Source: JBDRLV01 sp043812755 (lineage in GTDB: Bacteria > Patescibacteriota > Patescibacteriia > UBA9934 > GWF2-40-263). Taken from it: a DNA stretch of 58,733 nucleotides. The stretch's first letter is position 1; each line of letters begins with the position of its first letter. Below are positions 1 through 7,569 of the stretch, piece after piece. Location of the stretch: positions 1-58,733 of the forward strand of contig JBDRLV010000060.1 of NCBI GenBank assembly GCA_043812755.1. Direction: 5' to 3'. The position numbers and the translations under genes are program-made. The notes beneath the pieces are model-generated. The model was not told the origin of the DNA and did not search any database. It saw only the letters and a program-made list of their open reading frames with translations.

Positions 1-1096
1 CTTTTTGGGCGTCTATTTTATCTGAACCATCAAAACGTCTTGGACGCATTTCTCTCCATTTCGGAGCCATAAATTTATCCCACAATCCAACAACAATAAA
101 AGATGGGTCATCGGGTGGAATGAGTGCGAAGCTACACACTCCCCTATTTTTTTCTTCTGAACTGGTTACTTTATCAAAATGGTCATCTAATCTGTTTAGG
201 TCTTCTTTCATTCTCGCACCAGAAATAACTTCTTGCTCTTCATTCAAAAAATATGGAGCAACAGCCAATTGAAATTTATCATTGCTTACAAAGATATTAC
301 AAAATGGCAAGTAATACAAATATGCCAAGTCTATTTTGTGGGTTTGTGGATGTCGATACTCCCTTAATAACCCTGATGTTGTACCAAGATAATAAAACAA
401 ATCTATTGAGATAATGTGAGTAAAATATGGGAAAGCCCCTCTGATTGTTAGATGACCTTTTGTTTTCCAGACTTCTAAGGCTTCTCTGCAAAGTGAAGGG
501 GAAGCCCCAATGAGGCATAATCCCATGAGTAATATTTGCTCTTGTTCTGTCTCATCTATTATGCGTTTTGTTTGTTCTATTAATTCATCTAAATTTTTAT
601 GGATTTTAATATCTGACAATACCTCTTGAAAAATCCCGAGATACGGAGCTGAGTTTTCAAGCAAATCACTGCGCCAGTGTTTTGCTATATCTCTTTCAAC
701 ACTCAAAAAGTCCCCTTTCTGCCACCGTTGGAACGCTTCAATTTCTTGAGGTGCTTCATGAATTACTCCTGTTTCATTTCCTAGTTTTACAACACGCCCG
801 CCAGGGATCACGGGACGTCCAAGCATTTCAACTTCTCCTTGCCCGCTAAGTTCACCTTCGAGTAAATACCTGTAATGAGCATTTACATAGCTATGCATAA
901 TCGGTGTTCTGCCAGCAATCTGTCCGACAATTTCCTCTTGAGTTTTACCGGCACGAACTTCTTTTTCCAAGTCCACTAATGTCTCAACAAAAAACATTGG
1001 AGTAATATTAACATTATAAAACTGGTCAAGCCATACAGCTTCGTCAAAACTAAGGGTTTGTAAAGTTGATTTATCAAAAATTAGAGTCGGTCCCAT
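1..1096 (-). CDS. PIN-like N-terminus protein, partial (runs off left edge)
   Basis: An open frame begins at ATG 1096 and continues without a stop to the window edge, giving at least 365 residues. The N-terminus has a hydrophobic strand followed by Asp8 (LIFDKS) and later Glu38 (FFVETL), the spacing of the first two acidic residues of PIN-type nucleases. The remainder is mixed alpha/beta with no motif I recognise. I recall similar uncharacterised bacterial proteins starting the same way, but that is memory, not a search. It lies 8 bp downstream of a small HTH gene on the same strand, so the two are probably one transcript. A nuclease or toxin role is inference. The C-terminus is missing, so domain content is incomplete. 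Confidence 0.6.
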   Translation of the reverse strand, partial: MGPTLIFDKSTLQTLSFDEAVWLDQFYNVNITPMFFVETLVDLEKEVRAGKTQEEIVGQIAGRTPIMHSYVNAHYRYLLEGELSGQGEVEMLGRPVIPGGRVVKLGNETGVIHEAPQEIEAFQRWQKGDFLSVERDIAKHWRSDLLENSAPYLGIFQEVLSDIKIHKNLDELIEQTKRIIDETEQEQILLMGLCLIGASPSLCREALEVWKTKGHLTIRGAFPYFTHIISIDLFYYLGTTSGLLREYRHPQTHKIDLAYLYYLPFCNIFVSNDKFQLAVAPYFLNEEQEVISGARMKEDLNRLDDHFDKVTSSEEKNRGVCSFALIPPDDPSFIVVGLWDKFMAPKWREMRPRRFDGSDKIDAQK

Positions 1097-1104
1097 ACTG
1101 TCTA

Positions 1105-1281
1105 CTATCTAAACAACCTCTCAACTTCTTCGCGTCTGAATTTTCTGTGGCCGCCCTCCCCAACCCTAATTGCTTTCAATTTGCCATCATTATCCCATCG
1201 GCGGACGGTTTCAGGATGAACGCCAAAAAGCTCAGCGACTTCATTAACAGATAGCAATTTATTTTTTTCTAATGTTGGCAT
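1105..1281 (-). CDS. small MerR/excisionase-type helix-turn-helix protein
   Basis: A 58-residue protein starting MPTLEKN. It contains LLSVNEVAELFGVHPETVRRW, a typical HTH_17/MerR-like DNA-binding helix pair, followed by a wing ending GEGGHRKFRREEVERL. Upstream in-frame Met codons at 1299, 1317 and 1368 exist, but the HTH begins directly after the 1281 start. It is divergent from the serine recombinase and 8 bp upstream of the PIN-like gene. It could be an excisionase or directionality factor for the recombinase, or an antitoxin/repressor for its downstream partner. The sequence alone does not decide between these. Confidence 0.75.
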   Translation of the reverse strand: MPTLEKNKLLSVNEVAELFGVHPETVRRWDNDGKLKAIRVGEGGHRKFRREEVERLFR

Positions 1282-1353
1282 ATACACAATAATCATTTGA
1301 TTTATGTTCAACATTATTATACAATTCTCAACATAAAACACAAGTGGATAGAT

Positions 1354-2622
1354 ATGGTAAAAAACCAAAAACGCGGGGCAATGTATGTCAGAGAAAGCTC
1401 AGAATTGCAGGATGAAGGATATTCACCCCAAAAACAGGAACGAACAATCAAGGAATACGCACAAAAGCACGATATTCAGATTGTATCGCGATTCAAAGAT
1501 TTAGTTTCAGGAACAGGGGCAGAAAACCGACCGGAATTCCAACGGATGGTAAAAGAGGCAAAGGAAGGAAAATTTGGGTATATTCTTGTTTTTCATTCTT
1601 CACGTTTTGCTCGCAATGTCGCTGATGCACGAGCCTACAAAGACGCACTTCGCAAACAGGGGATTCAAGTCATCTCAGTTACTCAACAATTTGGTGACCC
1701 AAATCGCCCAGAAGCATTTTTGAATGAGGGTATAAACGAATTGTTTGATGAGCACTACTCAAAACAACTAAGTTTTTGGATGCGAAACGCCTGCCTAGAG
1801 AAACGAGAACAAGGATACTCGCTTGGCAATCCACCACTTGGTTATGTCAAAAAGAAAGGGAATACAAAAGATTGGTTTGTTGATGAGAAAGGAATGAAGA
1901 TCATCAATGAAGCGTTTAGACTTTATGCAACTGGTAAATACTCGCTTGCGACCGTAGCAGACATGCTTAACAAAAAAGGGAACGTAACAAAATTGAAAAG
2001 ACCTTTTACATATAGCTCACTCAAAGGCATGTTGCAGAATAAAGCGTATCTAGGATTTGTTGTTTCAAACAACAAAGACATCCCAGACATGCCAGGCAAA
2101 CACGAACCCATCATTGATAAAAAACTTTTCGAAAAAGTCCAAGCTGTATTCAAACAACGCGGACATACATTTGGTCGCCCTGTTGCGCAACACAGATTTT
2201 ATCTTCTCCAAGACTTGTTGTACTGCAAACGTTGCGAGAAACATTTAAAACAAAACGAAGATTCAATATCTAAAAAAGGATTGCCAAAAATGTACTGCGT
2301 GACCTATCTTGCAAAAGATGGAAAGGAACGCTACATGTACGGATGCAAATACAAACGCGAAAATTTATCATGCACACAACCAAATGTCGAATGTAAAATA
2401 ATTGATGATCAAGTGCTTGATTATATGAAATGCTTCCATATTCCAGAGGAGGGAATAGCACTGGTACTACAAAAGCTTGAACGACTATTTGACACTAGGG
2501 TGAAAGAAACAAATTACGAAGATGAAATAGCAAGGTTAAAAAAGAAAAAAGGGAAGCTGAGCACGGTCTACCTCAACAGCGAAGAAATGTCAGAGGAAGA
2601 ATATCAGTCGCAGGTGTCGTAA
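1354..2622 (+). CDS. large serine recombinase / integrase (C-terminus displaced)
   Basis: Site-specific DNA recombinase of the large serine family. The N-terminal resolvase domain has YVRESSE, with Ser15 as the likely nucleophile, and HSSRFARN. The recombinase domain begins near GNPPLGY. A zinc-ribbon start (YCKRCEKHL) and an Arg/Lys-rich coiled segment follow. I chose ATG 1354 because the in-frame extension back to 1297 is not domain-like and overlaps the divergent HTH start region. The frame hits TAA at 2620-2622, but matching C-terminal sequence continues downstream after a short stretch in another frame (see next entry). The protein is therefore truncated or the gene is decaying. It probably mobilised a genomic island at this edge of the window. 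Confidence 0.85.
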   Translation: MVKNQKRGAMYVRESSELQDEGYSPQKQERTIKEYAQKHDIQIVSRFKDLVSGTGAENRPEFQRMVKEAKEGKFGYILVFHSSRFARNVADARAYKDALRKQGIQVISVTQQFGDPNRPEAFLNEGINELFDEHYSKQLSFWMRNACLEKREQGYSLGNPPLGYVKKKGNTKDWFVDEKGMKIINEAFRLYATGKYSLATVADMLNKKGNVTKLKRPFTYSSLKGMLQNKAYLGFVVSNNKDIPDMPGKHEPIIDKKLFEKVQAVFKQRGHTFGRPVAQHRFYLLQDLLYCKRCEKHLKQNEDSISKKGLPKMYCVTYLAKDGKERYMYGCKYKRENLSCTQPNVECKIIDDQVLDYMKCFHIPEEGIALVLQKLERLFDTRVKETNYEDEIARLKKKKGKLSTVYLNSEEMSEEEYQSQVS

Positions 2623-2637
2623 ATTGATTCATAAATT

Positions 2638-2922
2638 AAACGACTCAAGTCCCTAACACCAAAACAGATGCAGATTCAGAAAGCACAGGCGCTGAAACTC
2701 ACAGAACAATTCCTGAAAAACTTCGACCGATTCTGGTCACTGACCAACCTTCCGCCCGAGGAAAAGCGCAGATGGATACAGCTCACAATCAAAAGAATTT
2801 GGGTAAAAGACAAAAAAGTTGTAGCCATTGAACCGCATGATGATTTTAAGCCCTTATTTAGTGCCTATAAGAAAGTCATTGGTCAAAGCCCTTTAGCCGC
2901 CCCACGAAAAAACCTCCCTTAA
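2638..2922 (+). pseudogene. displaced C-terminal tail of the serine recombinase
   Basis: Reading shifts from the recombinase frame to the +1 frame near 2614-2618 (continuing CRKLIHKL). It must then shift back near 2636-2641 to resume KRLKSLTPKQMQIQKAQALK in the original frame up to the stop at 2922. The recombinase frame itself carries TAA at 2620 and 2632. Two compensating single-base indels explain the pattern. The tail is helical and basic (FLKNFDRFWSLTNLP, RRWIQLTIKRIWV), as expected at the end of large serine recombinases. An isolated start at ATG 2668 is possible but less likely. Sequencing error in the short AT-rich stretch is an alternative. Confidence 0.6.
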
Positions 2923-2939
2923 TTCGGGAGGCTTTTTCG
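2905..2939 (+). terminator. rho-independent terminator after recombinase
   Basis: Stem CCTCCC/GGGAGG with loop TTAATTC, followed by CTTTTTCG. It overlaps the stop codon of the recombinase tail. Confidence 0.75.
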
Positions 2940-2969
2940 TTACATTAAACTAGAGATTATTTAGTGTTG

Positions 2970-3893
2970 TTATTTCCTTTTCAAGATATTATAACCCTCA
3001 AGCACTGCATCGCAAATAAAATCCTCTAATAAGCTTGCGTCCTTAGTCTGCTGGGCTTTTTGAAGATATGAATAATAGAAACGCTTATTCTCTTGCCGAA
3101 TAACAGCAGGGGGCAAATTTTTTCGCAAAAGCATGGTATGAATAAGTAGACGACCAATACGACCGTTTCCGTCAGAGAACGGATGGATTTGCTCAAAACG
3201 AGCATGAATATCTGACACGTGTGCAATAATTTCTTTCTTTGCATGAACAACATCTTCAACGAGTTCCCTCATTACAATAGGCACCTTAGCATAATTCGCT
3301 GTTGGTACATTCGCACCCACAATTCTCACTGAGTGATTACGATAAACACCTGCATCTTGTCGAATGCCGTTCATGAGTTTTCCGTGTAACTGCAAAATAA
3401 ACTGCTCGTCTATTTTTTTAGACTTTGGCAAGCTGTTCAAAATAAACTCCCATGCAGCTTGATGATTTTTTACTTCAAGTTGCTCAATAATATCTTTGTT
3501 TGACAATGCTGTGTTCTGAAATAAAACCGCAGCAGTTTCTGGTTCTGTTAAAGAATTCCCCTCTATGCTGTTCGTATTGTAAGTAAGGGAAAGTAGAAAG
3601 CTGTCATAAATATCTGGACTGCCTGTTATCTCTTCTAGAACATTCTTGTGCTGTTTCTGTAGTGACAAAATTCTTGCCTTTTTCGCAGATAACAAACTCT
3701 CTGGTATAACCTTTTGTCCAGTTAGTTCTAAAAAAAGGGTATTGATACGTTCTTCTGCCTTTTTCCTTGGAACAGACCGTCCTCGCATCCAACTATTCAC
3801 TGTTGCAAACGAAACCCCAAGCTTCTGTGCAAGCTGTTCTTGGGTTAAGCCTGAAGTTTGTTGTATAAATTTGAGTTTTTGCTGTATATTCAT
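2970..3893 (-). CDS. Fic-domain protein with N-terminal XRE-type HTH
   Basis: A 307-residue protein. Residues 1-50 form a cro/cI-type HTH (TQEQLAQKLGVSFATVNSW). Residues about 100-300 form a Fic domain with the full catalytic motif HPFSDGNGRIGR (about residues 234-246). An inhibitory-helix motif TNSIEGN lies upstream at about residue 110, as in self-inhibited class II Fic proteins. Fic enzymes usually transfer AMP to a hydroxyl side chain of a target protein. The HTH suggests transcriptional autoregulation or DNA-associated action. The gene stands alone, convergent with the recombinase, and both flanks show similar short sequences (see findings), so it may be cargo of the integrated element. 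The target is unknown. Confidence 0.9.
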   Translation of the reverse strand: MNIQQKLKFIQQTSGLTQEQLAQKLGVSFATVNSWMRGRSVPRKKAEERINTLFLELTGQKVIPESLLSAKKARILSLQKQHKNVLEEITGSPDIYDSFLLSLTYNTNSIEGNSLTEPETAAVLFQNTALSNKDIIEQLEVKNHQAAWEFILNSLPKSKKIDEQFILQLHGKLMNGIRQDAGVYRNHSVRIVGANVPTANYAKVPIVMRELVEDVVHAKKEIIAHVSDIHARFEQIHPFSDGNGRIGRLLIHTMLLRKNLPPAVIRQENKRFYYSYLQKAQQTKDASLLEDFICDAVLEGYNILKRK

Positions 3894-3959
3894 ACACCCC
3901 CATAATACAAAACTTTATAAAGTTAGTCAATTCCTTAAAATAATATAAAGTTATAAAAC

Positions 3960-4020
3960 TGGTGTCCGTAGCCCTCTAGCCACCCCAGCAAAAAATCCGA
4001 GCACACGCTCAGGTTTTTGT
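3960..4020 (+). other. recombinase-tail-like relic with terminator-like hairpin
   Basis: Non-coding stretch upstream of the phosphoribosyltransferase gene. Bases 3970-3996 resemble 2891-2917 at the end of the recombinase: both read TAGCCxCCCCA then a run of A. In the corresponding frames the encoded peptides are SPLATPAKN here and SPLAAPRKN there. A weak hairpin (GAGC/GCTC) followed by TTTTT at 3997-4018 points the same way as a + strand gene that is no longer present. This may be the remnant of a second recombinase end or an attachment-site repeat. Confidence 0.4.
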
Positions 4021-4076
4021 TTGCCAAATTTTTCACATACTGCTACATTTAAGACCTAACCCAAGGAGTACCCCCT

Positions 4077-4571
4077 ATGGCAGATGAAATTATTGTAAGC
4101 TATGACGAATACCACGATCTTGTACTTGAGGAGCTTGCAAGAAAGATCGAGGCTGCTGGCAAAAAACCTGATCAGATCATTACTGCCTTGCGTGGAGGTA
4201 GTTTTGCGGGCATTGTTCTTTCTTACTACTGGGGAATACCCTTTGCAACAATTGCTGTTCAGTCAAGAGATGAAAACGGGGACCAGGTTGCTGAAGAGGA
4301 TGTGTTTATCTCAGAACACATTGTTAATACAGCACCTGAATATGGTAGACACCCTCTTCTGATTGATGATCTCACAGACTCTGGGCTTACTCTCAGACTC
4401 ACGGGCCAAAAAGTGAGAGAGAAGCTTGAAGGTCAAATCGATGATCTGATCATTGCAACTATATTTGCAAAAACCTGCTCTGATTTCACTCCAGACTTTA
4501 TTGCAAAAAAAGTGGAAGCATGCCCTGATGGAAAATATCCATGGATCAGACAACCTTGGGAACGAAAATGA
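4077..4571 (+). CDS. type I phosphoribosyltransferase
   Basis: A 164-residue cytoplasmic enzyme of the purine/xanthine phosphoribosyltransferase fold. The PRPP-binding loop is LLIDDLTDSGLTL (two acids then TDSG), and an upstream ITALRGGSFAGIVL matches the PPi-loop strand. It probably salvages a nucleobase with PRPP; the exact base is not determinable. The start is fixed by a clear Shine-Dalgarno AAGGAG a few bases upstream of ATG 4077. It stands as a single gene followed by a strong hairpin. Confidence 0.85.
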   Translation: MADEIIVSYDEYHDLVLEELARKIEAAGKKPDQIITALRGGSFAGIVLSYYWGIPFATIAVQSRDENGDQVAEEDVFISEHIVNTAPEYGRHPLLIDDLTDSGLTLRLTGQKVREKLEGQIDDLIIATIFAKTCSDFTPDFIAKKVEACPDGKYPWIRQPWERK

Positions 4572-4590
4572 CACACTCGTCAAACACAAA

Positions 4591-4648
4591 ACACGCCATT
4601 ATCCCTACATAGCCCCATGAGCAAAGTAGAGTGGCGTGTCTTTTTTTA
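4591..4648. terminator. bidirectional terminator between convergent genes
   Basis: Stem ACACGCCA (4591-4598) pairs with TGGCGTGT (4632-4639), followed by C and seven T. The loop is about 33 bases. It lies between the phosphoribosyltransferase and the convergent kinase-like gene. Confidence 0.65.
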
Positions 4649-5809
4649 TCCCAATAACTGATCTAACTGCTTGCGAATCCTGTCTTTGCGCATCTCTTCA
4701 TCTGCAACATAAGGATTTTCTAAATGCGAAATCCTTCTGTGTCCATCACCAAGCACTTTCTTTAATTTGCGAACAAACATTGCATGCACATGTTCTGGAA
4801 CCTGCACAGTAACTGGCACCATTTTATTAAAATCTATAATTGTCTCCGCATGCTCCCAATCATAATCATCAACATCACCAACCCGAGCCTTTGTTCTTTC
4901 AAACAAGTTCTTAGAAACTGCTATAACATCTTCATCTTCAACCTGTGTTGGCTCAATGCCATCAGGATGCTCAATATAAATTGTTTTATCAGCACCTTGA
5001 GCAGGTGTAACTCCTGACGTCACAACTGTGTATCCGCGTGCTTTAAGCTCGCGTGTTAGATAGCTCTGCATCAAATACAAGGACCCTGAAATATCATTGT
5101 GAATCAATGACTGTTTTTTTATCTCTCCAACACCATTGCCTTTTGTTGCCTCAGCATCCTTTACAAGTTTTGCAAACAGACCATAGCGAATTGTATCACT
5201 GTCCATTGCGATAGCTTGCTCACCCAGTTTCTCCTTCAACACCTCAAGTACAGTCGATTTACCACACCCTGATAAACCAAACAAAGTAATATTTTGACCT
5301 TCTCCTGTACCTAAATCAGGATACTGCTCCAAAATCTCTTTTGTAAATTCTGAAAGTGGACGCCCAAATTTCAACTCAAACAATATAGCTCCGTTTGCAT
5401 ATAGTCTGTCTGAATAATCACCAAGCTTATAGTGCTTTTGGAAAAACCTTGCTTCATCTGGAAACCGAGCAACTACATCAAAGCGCTTATCATAATATGG
5501 CATTGCACCAAATGCAGGTCTTTCTGGAGTTGTTGGCTTAGCAAAATTTTCAGCTTCTTCTTTAGTGCGTGCAAGCATGACCAAAAAATTTGGATGCGGT
5601 TCACCATACTCATCTGTTTCTGGTTTATTTGTATCAACTTTATAATTTCCAAGCGCATGCAGACCATCTGCGACTTCACGACTGTCCACTGCTTGTTGAT
5701 TCCAAAACTCAGTTGCCTCATCCCAAACATCTTTACTCTTGCACTCCTCACTCGGATGTTGAGCACCACACTTCCCACATTGCCCAGCTTGTTTTTCATT
5801 CTCTGACAT
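4646..5809 (-). CDS. APS-kinase-like P-loop protein with N-terminal zinc-knuckle-like motif
   Basis: A 387-residue protein. The N-terminus has C11-x2-C14-x3-H18-x4-C23, close to a CCHC zinc knuckle. Residues about 175-260 carry a Walker A ITLFGLSGCGKST and then AMDSDTIRYGL, the arrangement of adenylylsulfate-kinase-type small-molecule kinases (GLSGxGKST, DxDxxRxGL). The last 120 residues are charged and unassigned. The central region about 30-170 is also unassigned. No sulfate-activation partners are nearby, so a true APS kinase role is unlikely; phosphorylation of another small molecule or RNA end is inference. The gene follows 5813-6496 by 3 bp, so the two are cotranscribed. Confidence 0.7.
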   Translation of the reverse strand: MSENEKQAGQCGKCGAQHPSEECKSKDVWDEATEFWNQQAVDSREVADGLHALGNYKVDTNKPETDEYGEPHPNFLVMLARTKEEAENFAKPTTPERPAFGAMPYYDKRFDVVARFPDEARFFQKHYKLGDYSDRLYANGAILFELKFGRPLSEFTKEILEQYPDLGTGEGQNITLFGLSGCGKSTVLEVLKEKLGEQAIAMDSDTIRYGLFAKLVKDAEATKGNGVGEIKKQSLIHNDISGSLYLMQSYLTRELKARGYTVVTSGVTPAQGADKTIYIEHPDGIEPTQVEDEDVIAVSKNLFERTKARVGDVDDYDWEHAETIIDFNKMVPVTVQVPEHVHAMFVRKLKKVLGDGHRRISHLENPYVADEEMRKDRIRKQLDQLLG

Positions 5810-5812
5810 AAA

Positions 5813-6496
5813 TTAAATATCCCTTTTGTTGATTACATCTTGAAATTTTAACACAAAATCAGAAATATGATTATGCGCAACTGTCTTCTTTACATACTGA
5901 CCTCTAAAAATAGCCGGAATCTGAATATTTTCCACCTTCCATTCAGGAATCTTCTTTAGCATATCTGCAAGATCATCAGTAACAAAAAGCACAGACGGAA
6001 TCTCACTGTCCCCCAAACTCTTCATAAGTCTTAACCCTCCTTTCATGGTTTTTGGTGCAAAATGAGATGGAATGAAAACATGAAATCGTATTTCACCAAG
6101 CAAATAACCCGTATCATCATCTCCAAACATACACATTTTCTCGGGCCTGTCATAATCACCAAAAAAATGATCAATGAAAGCTGCCTTTGATAACGGCTCC
6201 CGATCCTCTCTGCGACGCATTGCTTTTGCATACCAGTCATACAACTCATCAACCTTACCATCTTCATGGATTTCATAATACTCACTGGCTGATGTTAATT
6301 CCTTGTGCAAAAATTCTTCTGCACCAAACCTGCTATTATCTTCCTCTCGGTCTTTCCATGCTCTTTCCATATCATCCAAAAGCTTTTGTTGTTGTTTCAT
6401 CTCATCAAATTCAATTTCATATTGCTCAATACCTGCAACCATTTCGCTATCAAGACGGCTTGTTGGAATTCTATTTTGAAATTTCTCTGTATTCAT
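5813..6496 (-). CDS. hypothetical protein, operon partner of the P-loop kinase
   Basis: A 227-residue soluble protein, no family recognised. The first 90 residues are acidic and helical (EFDEMKQQQKLLDDMERAW). The C-terminal half alternates strands and helices (FHVFIPSHFAPK, IPSVLFVTDDLADMLKKIP, FRGQYVKK), suggesting a small alpha/beta domain. Its start overlaps the end of the upstream membrane-protein gene by 26 bp and its stop is 3 bp before the P-loop kinase start. The four genes 7488-4646 may therefore form one transcript. Confidence 0.7.
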   Translation of the reverse strand: MNTEKFQNRIPTSRLDSEMVAGIEQYEIEFDEMKQQQKLLDDMERAWKDREEDNSRFGAEEFLHKELTSASEYYEIHEDGKVDELYDWYAKAMRRREDREPLSKAAFIDHFFGDYDRPEKMCMFGDDDTGYLLGEIRFHVFIPSHFAPKTMKGGLRLMKSLGDSEIPSVLFVTDDLADMLKKIPEWKVENIQIPAIFRGQYVKKTVAHNHISDFVLKFQDVINKRDI

Positions 6497-7055
6497 ATTT
6501 AAATAATCTTAAACAATAAAAATATCTCCCTAATAAAAACACTAGCTCCACTGCACCCACCAGCACCCCGACGTAAAACAAGTCCCCAGCAAGTGTATTG
6601 CGTAAAAATGGGAGCGCCATGTAATAACACTGAACTAATCCGGACAGGGTTGGAGCGTAAAGCGACCCAAACGCCCACACAGCAAAATTCGTGATAAGAA
6701 AAAACGTAAGTGAGCCTGCAATGGTTCCACCCAACACTGTTGAGAATCTCTTGTGCTTTCTCACTAACAATCCGATTCCCACCATTGCAGCAAAACCTGC
6801 GTACACAGCCAACATTATCGGCCAGCTGTAAAATCCGATTATTGCATCACTCACCAGCATTGCTCCAAGTGGAATCACAAGCGCAAATTTGCGCGGAAGA
6901 TAAAGTGCTCCAAACAAAGCAATCGCTCCGATCGGAGTGAAGTTAGGAGGGTGGGGAAGCAAACGCATTGCAAAACCAAAAACCACAAACAATATTGCGA
7001 TTGCTAGAATCAACCAAGCCTGTTTCTTGTCTAGATTAAAATTCACCTTGCTCAT
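6471..7055 (-). CDS. DUF6580-type membrane protein (ECF S-component-like)
   Basis: A 194-residue integral membrane protein with about five to six transmembrane segments. The signature MRLLPHPPNFTPIGAIALFG and the later SLTFFLITNFAVWAFGSLY match the DUF6580 family as I remember it. The fold resembles S components of ECF vitamin transporters. It overlaps by 20 bp the upstream DUF4430 lipoprotein gene, a partner type known from transcobalamin-like uptake modules. A vitamin or cofactor uptake role is inference; no ECF ATPases are in this window. Confidence 0.75.
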   Translation of the reverse strand: MSKVNFNLDKKQAWLILAIAILFVVFGFAMRLLPHPPNFTPIGAIALFGALYLPRKFALVIPLGAMLVSDAIIGFYSWPIMLAVYAGFAAMVGIGLLVRKHKRFSTVLGGTIAGSLTFFLITNFAVWAFGSLYAPTLSGLVQCYYMALPFLRNTLAGDLFYVGVLVGAVELVFLLGRYFYCLRLFKYEYREISK

Positions 7056-7488
7056 AGCTCCATTTGATCACATCTCCCTCTTTAAGCTCATATGCAGAAA
7101 CACCAACCTGAGCCTTTTCATTATTTATATAATATATCCAGAACATGTTTGCCTCAACATCTCCTGCCACCCCATTCACTGTCTCAACAAAATAACCCAT
7201 TCCCTCATATTCCTTGCCTGTAAATACAAACTCTCCTTTTTCTTGTGCTACAACCATCAGGTCATATGCACTAGCACCTGCTGGTAAAATAAACTCACCA
7301 TATTCATCAAGAACTGCATTGTTCTCAGCAACAAGACTTACACTTACTGCCTCTGAAACATATCCTTGATCAGCACTGGCAACCTCATCTGTTTGAACTG
7401 GCACACTGCCATAACTGCATCCTGATAAAAATCCAGCTGAAATGATTACTAAACAAACACTTAAAAAAATAAACTTCAAGCTCTTCAT
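7036..7488 (-). CDS. DUF4430 / transcobalamin C-terminal-like lipoprotein
   Basis: About 150 residues from the Met at 7488 (an upstream in-frame Met lies at 7506). It has a lipoprotein signal peptide ending GFLSGC, so it is probably anchored outside the membrane. The mature part has ASAYDLMVVAQEKG, GMGYFVETVNGV, FWIYYINNE and LKEGDVIKWSYE, the pattern of the DUF4430 domain related to the beta-grasp C-terminal domain of transcobalamin. It is translationally coupled to the DUF6580 membrane gene. Binding of a cofactor such as a corrinoid is plausible but not shown. Confidence 0.75.
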   Translation of the reverse strand: MKSLKFIFLSVCLVIISAGFLSGCSYGSVPVQTDEVASADQGYVSEAVSVSLVAENNAVLDEYGEFILPAGASAYDLMVVAQEKGEFVFTGKEYEGMGYFVETVNGVAGDVEANMFWIYYINNEKAQVGVSAYELKEGDVIKWSYEQGEF

Positions 7489-7540
7489 ATTAATAAAATT
7501 ACTCATTAGTATTCCCAGTTTACACTACCTGATAAGGAAT

Positions 7541-7566
7541 TCAAAATCCCTGCTTTTGCAGGGATT
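7541..7566 (-). terminator. terminator after the PP2C gene
   Basis: Perfect 9-bp stem AATCCCTGC/GCAGGGATT with loop TTTT. On the minus strand it is followed by TTTGAATTC. It separates the PP2C gene from the downstream DUF4430 gene. Confidence 0.7.
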
Positions 7567-7569
7567 GTT

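Noticed and set aside
3960..3990. tRNA 3' fragment as an integrase attachment site
   Set aside because: The bases do not form a T arm or acceptor strand, and upstream sequence is AT-rich with no tRNA.
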